A stretch of DNA of 46,450 nucleotides, from the NCBI GenBank assembly GCA_900766005.1, contig CAAFTU010000087.1:1-46450 (forward strand). Reading direction: 5' to 3'. Position 1 is the first letter of the stretch. Every line of letters starts with the position of its first letter. Below the pieces are notes generated by a model. It was not told the origin of the DNA, did no database searches, and saw nothing but the letters and a program-made list of their open reading frames with translations. Below, in pieces: positions 32,361-40,907 of the stretch. The translations under genes and the position numbers were made by a program. This stretch comes from an uncultured Bacteroides sp. (GTDB taxonomy: Bacteria > Bacteroidota > Bacteroidia > Bacteroidales > Bacteroidaceae).

Positions 32361-34034
32361 ATGAAACAGATGTTACAAATATGTTGCAAAAATAATAATA
32401 TTTCTAAAGAATTCCCTATCGGAAGCTCACTTTTGGATATTTATCATGGTTTTAATCTTCAATTTCCATACCAAGTAGTCAGTGCCAAAGTAAACAATCG
32501 CTCCGAAGGACTGAATTTTAGAGTATACAACAATAAAGACGTGGAGTTTCTGGACATCAGAGACCAGTCGGGCATGCGCACATATGTGCGTTCGCTATGC
32601 TTCGTGCTATATAAAGCCGTCTCCGAACTCTTCCCTTCCGGCAAACTCTATGTAGAACATCCTGTATCCAAAGGCTATTTCTGCAATCTACGCATAGAAC
32701 GTCCCATTGAACTGGAAGATGTGCAGCGCATCAAGCAGCGCATGCAGCAACTCATCGCAGAAGACATTCCGTATCACCGTATCGAATGCCACACATCGGA
32801 AGCTGTACGTATTTTCAGCGAACGAGGGATGAAAGATAAGGTACGTCTGCTCGAAACATCAGGTTCACTGTATACCTATTATTATACGCTTGGAGAAACC
32901 ATTGATTACTACTACGGCAATTTACTGCCCAGCACCGGCTACATCAAACTCTTCGATTTGGTGAAGTATTACGACGGACTGTTGCTGCGCATCCCCAGCA
33001 AAGACAACCCGGAAATACTGGAAGAAGTGGTGAAGCAAGAAAAAATGCTGGATGTATTTAAAGAATATCTTAACTGGAGCTGGATTATGGGGCTCAACAA
33101 TGCAGGCGATTTCAACCTTGCCTGTGAACTAGGCCATGCCACTGATCTGATAAATGTGGCTGAAGCCTTGCAAGAAAAGAAAATTGCACAAATTGCTGAC
33201 ACGATTTTCCATCGGGGTGAAAACGGACAACGTGTCAAACTGGTTCTGATTGCCGGTCCTTCATCTTCTGGAAAAACAACATTCAGCAAACGGCTCTCCA
33301 TCCAACTCATGACCAACGGACTAAAGCCGTATCCTATTTCTCTTGACAACTACTTTGTAGATAGAGTTGATACACCTTTGGACGAAAATGGCAATTACGA
33401 CTATGAGTCGCTTTATGCACTTGACCTAGATTTATTCAACCGGCAACTGCAAGCTTTGCTTCGCGGTGAAGAAGTAGAGCTGCCCCGATACAATTTCAAT
33501 CTTGGCAAAAAAGAATATAAAGGAGATAAATTAAAAATTGAAAATAACACCATCCTGATTCTGGAAGGCATCCATGCCCTGAATCCCGAACTGACCCCTC
33601 ACATACCAGCCGAACAGAAATTCAAGATTTATGTTTCAGCTTTGACAACCATTTCACTGGATGATCATAACTGGATACCAACAACAGACAACCGACTGCT
33701 CCGCCGCATCATCCGAGACTTCAATTACCGGGGGTATTCAGCCAAAGAAACCATTTCCCGCTGGCCCAGCGTGAGAGCAGGTGAAGACAAATGGATATTC
33801 CCGTATCAGGAAAATGCCGATGTGATGTTCAATTCAGCCTTACTCTTTGAATTTGCCGTTCTCCGGTTGCATGCAGAACCTATTCTGATGGGGGTACCAC
33901 GCAATTGTCCGGAATATTGTGAAGCCTACCGACTGCTGAAGTTTATCAAATACTTCACCCCGGTACAAGATAAAGAAATCCCCCCAACGTCTTTATTACG
34001 GGAATTTTTAGGAGGAAGCAGTTTTAAATATTAA
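32361..34034 (+). CDS. Uridine kinase-like nucleoside kinase with N-terminal TGS/tRNA-synthetase-like region
   Basis: About 557 residues. The N-terminal part (to about 60, EFPIGSSLLDIYHGF) resembles a TGS domain. Residues about 60-230 resemble the second additional domain of threonyl-tRNA synthetase (HPVSKGYFCNLRIERPIELEDV). The kinase domain has a Walker A motif, GPSSSGKT at 299-306, and the uridine-kinase segments SLDNYFVDR and ILEGIHALNPEL. Such proteins are widespread in Bacteroidetes and Firmicutes and are annotated as nucleoside kinases; the true substrate is not settled. ATG 32361 is chosen; the longer frame begins at a TTG. Confidence 0.9.
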   Translation: MKQMLQICCKNNNISKEFPIGSSLLDIYHGFNLQFPYQVVSAKVNNRSEGLNFRVYNNKDVEFLDIRDQSGMRTYVRSLCFVLYKAVSELFPSGKLYVEHPVSKGYFCNLRIERPIELEDVQRIKQRMQQLIAEDIPYHRIECHTSEAVRIFSERGMKDKVRLLETSGSLYTYYYTLGETIDYYYGNLLPSTGYIKLFDLVKYYDGLLLRIPSKDNPEILEEVVKQEKMLDVFKEYLNWSWIMGLNNAGDFNLACELGHATDLINVAEALQEKKIAQIADTIFHRGENGQRVKLVLIAGPSSSGKTTFSKRLSIQLMTNGLKPYPISLDNYFVDRVDTPLDENGNYDYESLYALDLDLFNRQLQALLRGEEVELPRYNFNLGKKEYKGDKLKIENNTILILEGIHALNPELTPHIPAEQKFKIYVSALTTISLDDHNWIPTTDNRLLRRIIRDFNYRGYSAKETISRWPSVRAGEDKWIFPYQENADVMFNSALLFEFAVLRLHAEPILMGVPRNCPEYCEAYRLLKFIKYFTPVQDKEIPPTSLLREFLGGSSFKY

Positions 34035-34124
34035 TTTTGCATCCCGAAGTAAAACCTTATTATATAATTGAACATTTCAGACAGCGAATCTGTTTTTAAG
34101 AGATTGATATAATTTAACCTAAAT

Positions 34125-34526
34125 ATGATTTTTTATAATAACGTACTAGCAAAATCTTTTTTAAAGGAAAAAAAGAATCACTATTTCAGAATCGGATGGT
34201 TCTTTTTTACCCGATACAAGTATTTGGAAATTTGGGAAGACATGGAGCTTCAAATACATGAAAAGCAATATTGGGAATGTTTCCTTCTAACCATTGCTCC
34301 ATCTCTTATTCTGTCGCTCTGCTTTTCATGGTGGTGGATGATAATACCATTCATTACTTATGATATTCTTTACCGAGCAGAGAAAATAGTCCGATCCCAT
34401 TCTATATTTGATTGGGAAGCCCAGAGACATGCTGGTGATGCTCTTTATCTGAGGAAAAGGAAATCATTTGCATGGCTAAAAGCATATGGTAAAAAAGAAT
34501 TGCCGTCGTCCGCTTGGAACGAATAA
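34125..34526 (+). CDS. Small conserved-looking membrane protein, function unknown
   Basis: A 133-residue protein that I do not recognise. It has a basic N-terminus, a FFFTRYKYLEIWEDMELQIHE segment, then two adjacent hydrophobic stretches (about residues 49-80, LLTIAPSLILSLCFSWWWMIIPFI) likely to form a membrane hairpin. A soluble tail follows, rich in Arg, Lys and aromatic residues, with the pattern DWEAQRHAGDALYL. The E and H residues in the tail are a possible metal site, but that is speculation. It lies 90 bases after the nucleoside kinase and before a strong terminator. Confidence 0.75.
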   Translation: MIFYNNVLAKSFLKEKKNHYFRIGWFFFTRYKYLEIWEDMELQIHEKQYWECFLLTIAPSLILSLCFSWWWMIIPFITYDILYRAEKIVRSHSIFDWEAQRHAGDALYLRKRKSFAWLKAYGKKELPSSAWNE

Positions 34527-34534
34527 TAAAAAAA

Positions 34535-34586
34535 AGGCCACAAAGCTCGCACAACAATCTCAGCGAATCACTTTGTGGCCTATTTT
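34535..34586. terminator. Shared terminator between the small membrane protein and pepP genes
   Basis: AGGCCACAAAG (34535-34545) pairs perfectly with CTTTGTGGCCT (34571-34581), flanked by A and T runs; it lies between convergent genes and works both ways. Confidence 0.88.
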
Positions 34587-34600
34587 TATATAGCTATGGA

Positions 34601-35977
34601 TTACATTCTCAAAGCCTCAACTTCTTCCGGTGTTAAAGGTATCTTCTTACCCAGACGGCGAGCACCAGTCTCAGTAATCAGATAATCCTCCTCATTACGA
34701 ATACCGCCAAAGTCCTTGTATGTTTCCACCACATCATAATTGATAAAATCTGCAAATTTCTTTTCAGCCTTCCACATATCAATCAGTTCCGGAATGAAAT
34801 AGATTCCCGGCTCTACCGTATGTACAAAACCCGGTTCCAAGGGAATTGCCAAACGTTGCGACTTGCGTCCAAACTGAGTACTCTTAGGTTGTCCGTTATA
34901 TCCAACCCACAATTCGCCGAAATTTTCCATATCATGCACATCCAGTCCCATCATATGACCCAAGCCATGCGGGTAGAACAAAGCATGAGCTCCTTCACGC
35001 ACTGCATCTTCCGCATTTCCTTTCATCAAGCCTAGCGACTTCATGCCCTCCACCATTACTTTAGCAGACAAGTCATAAACCTCCATATACGGAATACCCG
35101 GACGAAGCGCTTTCACTGATTCCAAATGCATGGCATTTTGAATTTCATAAACGGCACGCTGACGGGAAGTAAATGTTTTATCGGCAGGGAATGTAGACGA
35201 CATATCTCCAGCATAACCCGATTCAACCTCTGCACCCGCATCAATCAAAAACAAATCACCGGATTTCACTTTATTTCCATGATAGTGATTATGCAGCGTT
35301 TGCCCGTTGATTGTAGCAATCGTCGCAAAAGACAATTGGCAATTGTTCGATTCGGCTACCCGGTTCATTTCTGCCACCACTTCATACTCATACATTCCCG
35401 GACGAAGCACTTTCATTGCAGCAATATGCATGTCAGCAGTTACATTACATGCTTTCTCTATTTCAGCAATTTCCTCTTCCGATTTATAATTGCGCTGTGC
35501 TATCACGGCACGGATGAACGGAAGAGACCCTTCCTGACGAGCAGGCGGTATACCCAGCCAGTCCATTAATTTCAGTTTATGTTCAGGACGATAAGGGGGC
35601 AAATAATGAATTACCTGACCTTTTTGTACACACTTATGCAAGTAACTTACGATTTTGGCCGAAGGCATCAGTTCCCTGATTCCTACCCGTTCACACTTCT
35701 CTCGCAAAGTGGGCTGTGACCCCATCCACACAATGGCATCAATCGACAGCTCATCACCAAAAATAATCTCCTTATCTTCATCAATATCAATTATAGCCGA
35801 AAGTCCGGCACAAGAAAGTCCAAAATAATAGAGGAATGTTGAATCCTGACGATAACGGAAGGTGTTATCTTCATAATTCAACCCACACTCGTCATTTCCT
35901 AGAAATAACAAAACTCCGGAGCCTACATTCTGTTTCAACAGGGCCCTGCGCTGCATATACGTTTCCTTGGCAAACAT
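34601..35977 (-). CDS. pepP: Xaa-Pro aminopeptidase (aminopeptidase P, M24B)
   Basis: A 458-residue metallopeptidase removing N-terminal residues before proline. The creatinase-like N-terminal domain covers about 1-175. The pita-bread catalytic domain has the metal ligands in LIDAGAEVESGYAGDMSSTFP (two Asp), HGLGHMMGLDVHD (His), VEPGIYF (Glu) and GGIRNEEDYLIT (Glu). Length is typical. A TATATTTG box lies 27 bases upstream. Confidence 0.94.
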   Translation of the reverse strand: MFAKETYMQRRALLKQNVGSGVLLFLGNDECGLNYEDNTFRYRQDSTFLYYFGLSCAGLSAIIDIDEDKEIIFGDELSIDAIVWMGSQPTLREKCERVGIRELMPSAKIVSYLHKCVQKGQVIHYLPPYRPEHKLKLMDWLGIPPARQEGSLPFIRAVIAQRNYKSEEEIAEIEKACNVTADMHIAAMKVLRPGMYEYEVVAEMNRVAESNNCQLSFATIATINGQTLHNHYHGNKVKSGDLFLIDAGAEVESGYAGDMSSTFPADKTFTSRQRAVYEIQNAMHLESVKALRPGIPYMEVYDLSAKVMVEGMKSLGLMKGNAEDAVREGAHALFYPHGLGHMMGLDVHDMENFGELWVGYNGQPKSTQFGRKSQRLAIPLEPGFVHTVEPGIYFIPELIDMWKAEKKFADFINYDVVETYKDFGGIRNEEDYLITETGARRLGKKIPLTPEEVEALRM

Positions 35978-36003
35978 ATTGATAGTTTTTTATAGTTTCG
36001 AAG

Positions 36004-36011
36004 CAAATATA
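36004..36011 (-). promoter_or_regulatory. -7 box of pepP
   Basis: TATATTTG on the minus strand, 27 bases before the start codon, in the gap after zupT. Confidence 0.55.
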
Positions 36012-36067
36012 CTACAAAGAAATGAGAATGAATGCAGAAGAAAGAAGAAATCGCATCCTCTCAACAC

Positions 36068-36859
36068 TTACAGCAAAAGCAAACTAAAAGCCATCACAGC
36101 CATCCCCAGCACAACACCCGCTACTCCATCATGGTGATGCCCGTACTTTTCTGTACCGGGCAACAGTTCATCAAACGAAATATAAACCATAACGCCTGAA
36201 ACAAAGGCCAGCAGCAATGCATGAATAGTAGGTGTCCAAAACGGCAATAAAAACAAAAAGCCCAGCAATGCCCCTACCGGTTCCGACATACCTGACAGAA
36301 AAGAAAGAATAAATGCTTTCCGGCGATTGCCTGTTGCATGAAAAATAGGCATAGAAACCGCAATGCCTTCGGGAATGTTATGAATCGCAATAGCCACGAT
36401 AATAGGAATCGCTATTTCAGCCCCACTCAACGCTGAAGCAAAAGCAGCAAGCCCTTCCGGGAAATTATGAATACCAATGGCTAATGCCATCATCATCCCC
36501 GTTCGTTTCAGTCTGGTAGTATGACAACTATCCGCATCAACATGCATCTCATGAGGATTTTCATCTTCAGGAACCAAACGATCTATCAAGGCAATCAGAA
36601 GAATACCCACAAAAAAAGCCAACAGCATATATCCTTCCGCATATCGATCCGAATAAGTATCCCGCAACTGCTCCACCGCTTCCGGCATCAGTTCCATAAA
36701 TGATACATACAACATCACACCTGCAGAAAATCCCAACGAAGCAGAAAGAAAACGAGTGTTAGTCTGTTTGGCAAAAAAAGCAATCAAGCTACCTATGCCG
36801 GTAGAAAGTCCGGCCACCATTGTCAAGGCTAAGGCTAAGAGAATATTTGGCTGTTCCAT
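36068..36859 (-). CDS. zupT: ZIP-family divalent metal transporter
   Basis: A 263-residue polytopic membrane protein for zinc (and possibly iron or manganese) uptake. The two signature helices hold the metal-binding motifs AIGIHNFPEGLAAF and AIAIHNIPEGIAVS (HNxPEG in each). A long variable loop (about residues 95-125) contains acidic and His residues. The ATG at 36859 is chosen because the longer frame begins at a TTG. A perfect TATCTTTG -7 box lies 43 bases upstream. Confidence 0.94.
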   Translation of the reverse strand: MEQPNILLALALTMVAGLSTGIGSLIAFFAKQTNTRFLSASLGFSAGVMLYVSFMELMPEAVEQLRDTYSDRYAEGYMLLAFFVGILLIALIDRLVPEDENPHEMHVDADSCHTTRLKRTGMMMALAIGIHNFPEGLAAFASALSGAEIAIPIIVAIAIHNIPEGIAVSMPIFHATGNRRKAFILSFLSGMSEPVGALLGFLFLLPFWTPTIHALLLAFVSGVMVYISFDELLPGTEKYGHHHDGVAGVVLGMAVMAFSLLLL

Positions 36860-36901
36860 CAATAACAATACAATATAAATAAAGCTAGTTTTTTGTCATC
36901 A

Positions 36902-36909
36902 CAAAGATA
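36902..36909 (-). promoter_or_regulatory. -7 box of zupT
   Basis: TATCTTTG on the minus strand, 43 bases before the start codon; no -33 TTTG at the expected place and no clear Zur operator seen. Confidence 0.5.
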
Positions 36910-37003
36910 TCTTTTTTTTCGCATCTCTTCTTTCTATTCGTGTTAATATCAGATAACCTACAAACTTTTTGACTGAAAAAGAGTATTTGATAAATATTTC
37001 TCA

Positions 37004-37011
37004 TATCTTTG
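37004..37011 (+). promoter_or_regulatory. -7 box of the predicted small RNA
   Basis: TATCTTTG on the plus strand, followed by GCAAGG. A TTTG at 36986-36989 is too close for a normal -33 box. It is placed to start a transcript about 80 bases long. Confidence 0.5.
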
Positions 37012-37016
37012 CAAGG

Positions 37017-37097
37017 TGTTAAGTTAATAAATTGATTAAGGTCGATTTTTGACTATTTCGAGTCGGGAAGTATGGGGGTACTTTCCGACTTTTTTTA
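37017..37097 (+). ncRNA. Predicted small RNA between zupT and pnp
   Basis: No ORF is found, yet the stretch has a -7 box upstream and a strong intrinsic terminator at its end, giving a predicted plus-strand transcript of about 80 bases. It has an A/T-rich 5' part, a possible small GTC/GAC hairpin (37042-37053), and the terminator stem with a G-rich loop (ATGGGGG) that could pair with C-rich targets. Neighbours on both sides are transcribed leftward. I do not recognise it as a known RNA family, and it could be a 5' remnant of a lost gene. Confidence 0.5.
37061..37096 (+). terminator. Terminator of the predicted small RNA
   Basis: AGTCGGGAAGT (37061-37071) pairs with ACTTTCCGACT (37080-37090) over 11 bases with one G-U, followed by a run of seven Ts. 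Confidence 0.85.
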
Positions 37098-37171
37098 TTT
37101 TTTCCCAATCTCCCGTCAACCAGTTGCACTTAACCGCCCACTCAACACTACCAACAACAAGCTACCTGATT

Positions 37172-37205
37172 AAAAAAAAGGAGAGCTTCAAATGAAACTC
37201 TCCTT
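37172..37205 (-). terminator. Terminator of pnp
   Basis: AAGGAGAG (37178-37185) pairs with CTCTCCTT (37198-37205), with an inner TTCA/TGAA stem; read leftward it ends in a run of eight Ts. Confidence 0.88.
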
Positions 37206-37242
37206 CGCTATATCCGATAAGCAAAACTCAAATACAGTCTGC

Positions 37243-39378
37243 TTATTTCTTTTCTTTTCTTTCAGGTTTCGGTAAAAGCACTTTTCTAGAAAGCTTAAAC
37301 TTACCAGTCTTCGGATCAATATCAATCAATTTCACTTCGATTTCATCACCTTCCTTAATACCGGCTTCTTCTACCGTTTCCAAACGCTTCCAGTCAATTT
37401 CTGAAATATGGAGCAAACCATCCTTACCCGGCAAGAATTCTACGAATGCACCGTAAGGCATTACAGAACGAACTTTACCTTTATAAACTTCTCCAACCTC
37501 AGGAACAGCTACGATAGCCTTAATCAGACGCATTGCATCATCAATACTCTTCTTGTTTGTTCCTGAAATTTCAATGCGACCAACACCATCAATTTCCTCG
37601 ATAGTAATGACAGCACCGGTTTCTTCCTGCATACCCTGAATAATCTTTCCACCCGGGCCGATTACAGCACCGATAAATTCTTTCGGAATAGTCATGGTTT
37701 CAATACGAGGTGCATGATCTTTTAAGTCGGCACGCGGTTCAGCTATAGTTTCCGTAATCTTGTTCAAGATATGCATACGGCCTTCCTTAGCCTGATTCAA
37801 AGCACGTTCCAAAATATCATATGACAAACCGTCTACCTTGATATCCATCTGAGTAGCTGTGATACCATCTTTTGTACCCGTTACCTTAAAGTCCATATCA
37901 CCCAAGTGGTCTTCATCCCCCAAGATATCAGACAACACTGCATATTTTTCCTCGCCCGGATTCTTAATCAATCCCATAGCAATACCAGATACCGGTTTCT
38001 TAATCTTCACACCTGCATCCATCAATGCCAATGTACCTGCACATACTGTAGCCATAGAAGAAGAACCGTTTGATTCCAAAATATCAGAAACAACGCGTAC
38101 TACATACGGGTAGTCAGCTGGAATCTGACCCTTCAACGCACGCCATGCCAAGTGACCGTGACCAATTTCACGACGGCCAACACCACGCTGAGCCTTAGCT
38201 TCACCAGTAGAGAACGGAGGGAAGTTATAGTGTAACAAGAAGCGCTCCTTACCCTGGTTCAACACATCATCCACAATCTTTTCATCAAGTTTAGTACCCA
38301 ATGTAACAGATGTCAACGACTGAGTTTCACCACGAGTAAAGATAGAAGAACCGTGAGGACCGGGCAAATAACCTACTTCACACCAGATTGGGCGAATTTC
38401 TGTAGTCTGACGGCCATCCAAACGCTTACCTTCATCCAAGATACAACGGCGCATGGCTTCTTTTTCCACATCGTGATAGTAACGGTCAATCAACGGAGCC
38501 TTTTCTTCCAACTCTTCTTCAGAGAATTGAGCCTTGAACTCTTCGCAGATTGCATCGAAAGCATCTTGACGTTCATGTTTATTTCTGTTTCCAGAGGCAG
38601 CAATGGCATATGCCTTGTCATAACAAGCATCGTGTACAGCCTTGCGAAGATCTTCATCGTTCACTTCGTGGCAATATTCACGTTTTACAGTCTTGCCTAC
38701 TTCTTCTGTCAATTCCATCTGAGCTTTACAGTGAACCTTGATAGCTTCATGAGCGGCCTTCATTGCTTCAAGCAAGTCTGCTTCAGAAACTTCATCCATT
38801 TCACCTTCCACCATCATGATATTTTCATAAGTAGCAGCCACCATCAAGTCCATATCCGCTCTTTCCAATTGTTCGAAAGTCGGGTTAATCACGAACTGAC
38901 CATCGATACGCGCTACACGAACTTCTGAAATAGGTCCGTTGAAAGGAATATCCGATACAGAAAGAGCTGCAGAAGCGGCAAGTCCAGCCAATGCATCAGG
39001 CATATCCACACCGTCAGCAGAGAACAAGATAATATTTACATATACCTCAGCGTGAAAATTGTCGGGGAATAAAGGACGGAGAGCACGGTCAACAAGACGG
39101 CAAGTCAGGATTTCATAATCTGAAGCTCTACCTTCTCTTTTGGTGAAACCACCAGGGAAACGGCCAAATGCCGCAAATTTTTCTTTGTACTCCACCTGCA
39201 AGGGCATGAAATCTGTTCCGGGAACTGCATCTTTAGCGGCACAAACAGTAGCCAGCAACATGGTGTTTCCCATGCGCAACATAACAGAACCATCTGCCTG
39301 TTTTGCCAACTTTCCCGTCTCGAGCGTAATGGTTCTTCCATCAGGTAGCTCGATTGTCTTAACAATTGGGTTAATCAT
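37243..39378 (-). CDS. pnp: Polyribonucleotide nucleotidyltransferase (PNPase)
   Basis: A 711-residue phosphorolytic 3'-5' exoribonuclease. Two RNase PH-like domains are visible: the first starts near residue 10 (RTITLETGKLAKQADGSVMLRMGNTMLLATVC), the second near 320 (RLDGRQTTEIRPIWCEVGYLPGPHGSSIFTRGETQ). An all-alpha linker lies between them. A KH domain (about 555-615, IPKEFIGAVIGPGGKIIQGMQ) and an S1 domain (about 625-695, GEVYKGKVRSVMPYGAFVEF) follow. Length is normal. It is a single gene here; rpsO is not adjacent. Confidence 0.98.
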   Translation of the reverse strand: MINPIVKTIELPDGRTITLETGKLAKQADGSVMLRMGNTMLLATVCAAKDAVPGTDFMPLQVEYKEKFAAFGRFPGGFTKREGRASDYEILTCRLVDRALRPLFPDNFHAEVYVNIILFSADGVDMPDALAGLAASAALSVSDIPFNGPISEVRVARIDGQFVINPTFEQLERADMDLMVAATYENIMMVEGEMDEVSEADLLEAMKAAHEAIKVHCKAQMELTEEVGKTVKREYCHEVNDEDLRKAVHDACYDKAYAIAASGNRNKHERQDAFDAICEEFKAQFSEEELEEKAPLIDRYYHDVEKEAMRRCILDEGKRLDGRQTTEIRPIWCEVGYLPGPHGSSIFTRGETQSLTSVTLGTKLDEKIVDDVLNQGKERFLLHYNFPPFSTGEAKAQRGVGRREIGHGHLAWRALKGQIPADYPYVVRVVSDILESNGSSSMATVCAGTLALMDAGVKIKKPVSGIAMGLIKNPGEEKYAVLSDILGDEDHLGDMDFKVTGTKDGITATQMDIKVDGLSYDILERALNQAKEGRMHILNKITETIAEPRADLKDHAPRIETMTIPKEFIGAVIGPGGKIIQGMQEETGAVITIEEIDGVGRIEISGTNKKSIDDAMRLIKAIVAVPEVGEVYKGKVRSVMPYGAFVEFLPGKDGLLHISEIDWKRLETVEEAGIKEGDEIEVKLIDIDPKTGKFKLSRKVLLPKPERKEKK

Positions 39379-39417
39379 AAAAATTGTTTTATCTATACTT
39401 TTCTTTCAAAATTCCTG

Positions 39418-39425
39418 CAAAGATA
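39418..39425 (-). promoter_or_regulatory. -7 box of pnp
   Basis: TATCTTTG on the minus strand, followed by GCAGG, 39 bases before the start codon; the -33 box is not clear. Confidence 0.5.
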
Positions 39426-39518
39426 TACATTTATCATTATAATAAGGTGTAAATGAGCCAAAAAGTGCACAAGGAAACGTTTTTTTTCAAAAATAGGCCG
39501 AAGAAGGCTACAAAATGC

Positions 39519-39548
39519 TTTGACTAATCTTGAAAAGACGTATATTTG
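39519..39548 (+). promoter_or_regulatory. Promoter of the DUF4369 lipoprotein gene
   Basis: TTTG (39519-39522) and TATATTTG (39541-39548) are 18 bases apart. The -7 box overlaps an upstream TTG start, so the gene begins at ATG 39573. Confidence 0.65.
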
Positions 39549-39572
39549 CAGTTCGTTAATAAGACACACGAT

Positions 39573-40724
39573 ATGAAAAAGGTTACTTTTGCAGCACTTG
39601 CTGCTCTCACTATTACAGCTTGCAGCTCCGGTCCTAAGTTTCAGGTAAATGGAGATATATCAGGAGCCGAAGGCAAGATGCTTTATCTTGAATCTTCTGC
39701 TTTGGAAGGGATTGTCCCCCTTGATTCAGTAAAGTTGAAAGGAAACGGCACATTCAGTTTCAGCCAAGCCCGCCCCGAATCTCCCGAGTTCTATCGTCTA
39801 CGCATTGAAGACAAGGTGATAAACTTCTCTGTTGATTCAATAGAATCTATTCAAATCAAGGCACCGTATACCGATTTTTCTACGGCTTATACGGTAGAAG
39901 GTTCGGAGAACAGCAAAAAGATAAAAGAACTGACAATAAAACAGATACAACTCCAAAAAGACGTCGACAATTTATTAGAAGCTGTACGGAACAATAAAAT
40001 TACCCATGACACGTTTGACAGCAATTTGAACCGTCAGCTCACAGCCTACAAGGAAGACGTGAAGAAGAATTATATCTTTGCTGCTCCCAATACTGCTGCA
40101 GCTTATTTTGCTTTGTTCCAAAAGCTCAACAATTACCTTATTTTTGACCCGCTGAACAACAAAGAAGATATAAAATGCTTCGCTGCGGTAGCCACCAGCC
40201 TGAACAATATGTTCCCACATGCTGTACGCTCAAAAAACTTATACAATATCGTAATCAAGGGAATGAAAAATACGCGTCAGCCACAGGCTAAAGCAGCAGA
40301 CATTCCACAAGAAAAGATTGTTGAGACCGGCATTATTGATATAGCCCTCCGCGACATCAAAGGCAACGTACGCAAACTGACAGATTTAAAAGGAAAAGTC
40401 GTATTACTGGATTTTTCCGTTTTCCAGTCACCGGGCGGTTCAGCTCACAATCTGATGCTACGTGAACTTTACAACACCTATGCTTCCAAAGGCCTGGAAA
40501 TCTACCAAGTATCCTTGGATGCAGACGAGCATTACTGGAAAACGTCTGCAAGCAATCTCCCGTGGATCTGCGTACGTGACGGAAATGGCGTGTATTCAAC
40601 CAACGTAGCTGTATATAATGTTCGGCAAGTACCTTCCGTATTCTTAATCAACCGCGACAATGAACTGAAGCTCCGCGGAGAAGATATCAAGAGCCTCGAA
40701 GCCGCTGTCAAGTCATTACTGTAG
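39573..40724 (+). CDS. DUF4369 / thioredoxin-like lipoprotein lacking the CxxC motif
   Basis: About 383 residues. The lipoprotein signal is MKKVTFAALAALTITAC (cysteine at 17). An N-terminal DUF4369-like beta domain covers about 20-115 (FQVNGDISGAEGKMLYLESS), a helical linker 120-250, and a C-terminal thioredoxin fold of the AhpC/TSA/TlpA type. In the redox-site position the sequence is LLDFSVFQSPGGSAHN, with no cysteine at all, while the conserved cis-proline region (NVRQVPSVFLINRDNEL) is kept. It therefore cannot be a disulfide reductase of the normal kind and may be a binding or structural envelope protein. Confidence 0.87.
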   Translation: MKKVTFAALAALTITACSSGPKFQVNGDISGAEGKMLYLESSALEGIVPLDSVKLKGNGTFSFSQARPESPEFYRLRIEDKVINFSVDSIESIQIKAPYTDFSTAYTVEGSENSKKIKELTIKQIQLQKDVDNLLEAVRNNKITHDTFDSNLNRQLTAYKEDVKKNYIFAAPNTAAAYFALFQKLNNYLIFDPLNNKEDIKCFAAVATSLNNMFPHAVRSKNLYNIVIKGMKNTRQPQAKAADIPQEKIVETGIIDIALRDIKGNVRKLTDLKGKVVLLDFSVFQSPGGSAHNLMLRELYNTYASKGLEIYQVSLDADEHYWKTSASNLPWICVRDGNGVYSTNVAVYNVRQVPSVFLINRDNELKLRGEDIKSLEAAVKSLL

Positions 40725-40778
40725 CCTGTTAGGATTTGGCATATTTCATTTAAATATGTTACACAGCAGAGTATTGGA

Positions 40779-40810
40779 CTTGACACGTATCGTTTAAAAA
40801 GCTATCTTTG
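40779..40810 (+). promoter_or_regulatory. Promoter of greA
   Basis: A CTTG -33 box (40779-40782) and TATCTTTG (40803-40810) are 20 bases apart, a very good Bacteroides promoter. The leader to greA is about 90 bases and contains a terminator hairpin. Confidence 0.7.
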
Positions 40811-40820
40811 CAAACAAATA

Positions 40821-40895
40821 ATGAAAGAAGAGGGTTCCAACATGCACATGTTGGAATTCTTTTTTGTTTATATGACCATTAAAAAATATTTATAG
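40821..40895 (+). CDS. Possible 24-codon leader peptide before greA
   Basis: An ATG at 40821 opens a 24-codon frame that spans the leader hairpin, has three Phe codons in a row over the T tract, and stops at TAG 40893-40895, which overlaps the AGGAGGA ribosome-binding site of greA. The predicted transcript start is only a few bases before this ATG, so translation would be nearly leaderless and may not occur. Listed because it could couple translation to attenuation. Confidence 0.2.
   Translation: MKEEGSNMHMLEFFFVYMTIKKYL
40835..40865 (+). terminator. Terminator/attenuator hairpin in the greA leader
   Basis: TTCCAACATG (40835-40844) and CATGTTGGAA (40847-40856) form a perfect inverted repeat, followed by TTCTTTTTT. 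It lies after the promoter but before greA, so full-length greA mRNA requires read-through; the stopped product would be a short RNA of roughly 50 bases. Confidence 0.75.
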
Positions 40896-40907
40896 GAGGA
40901 AAACATC

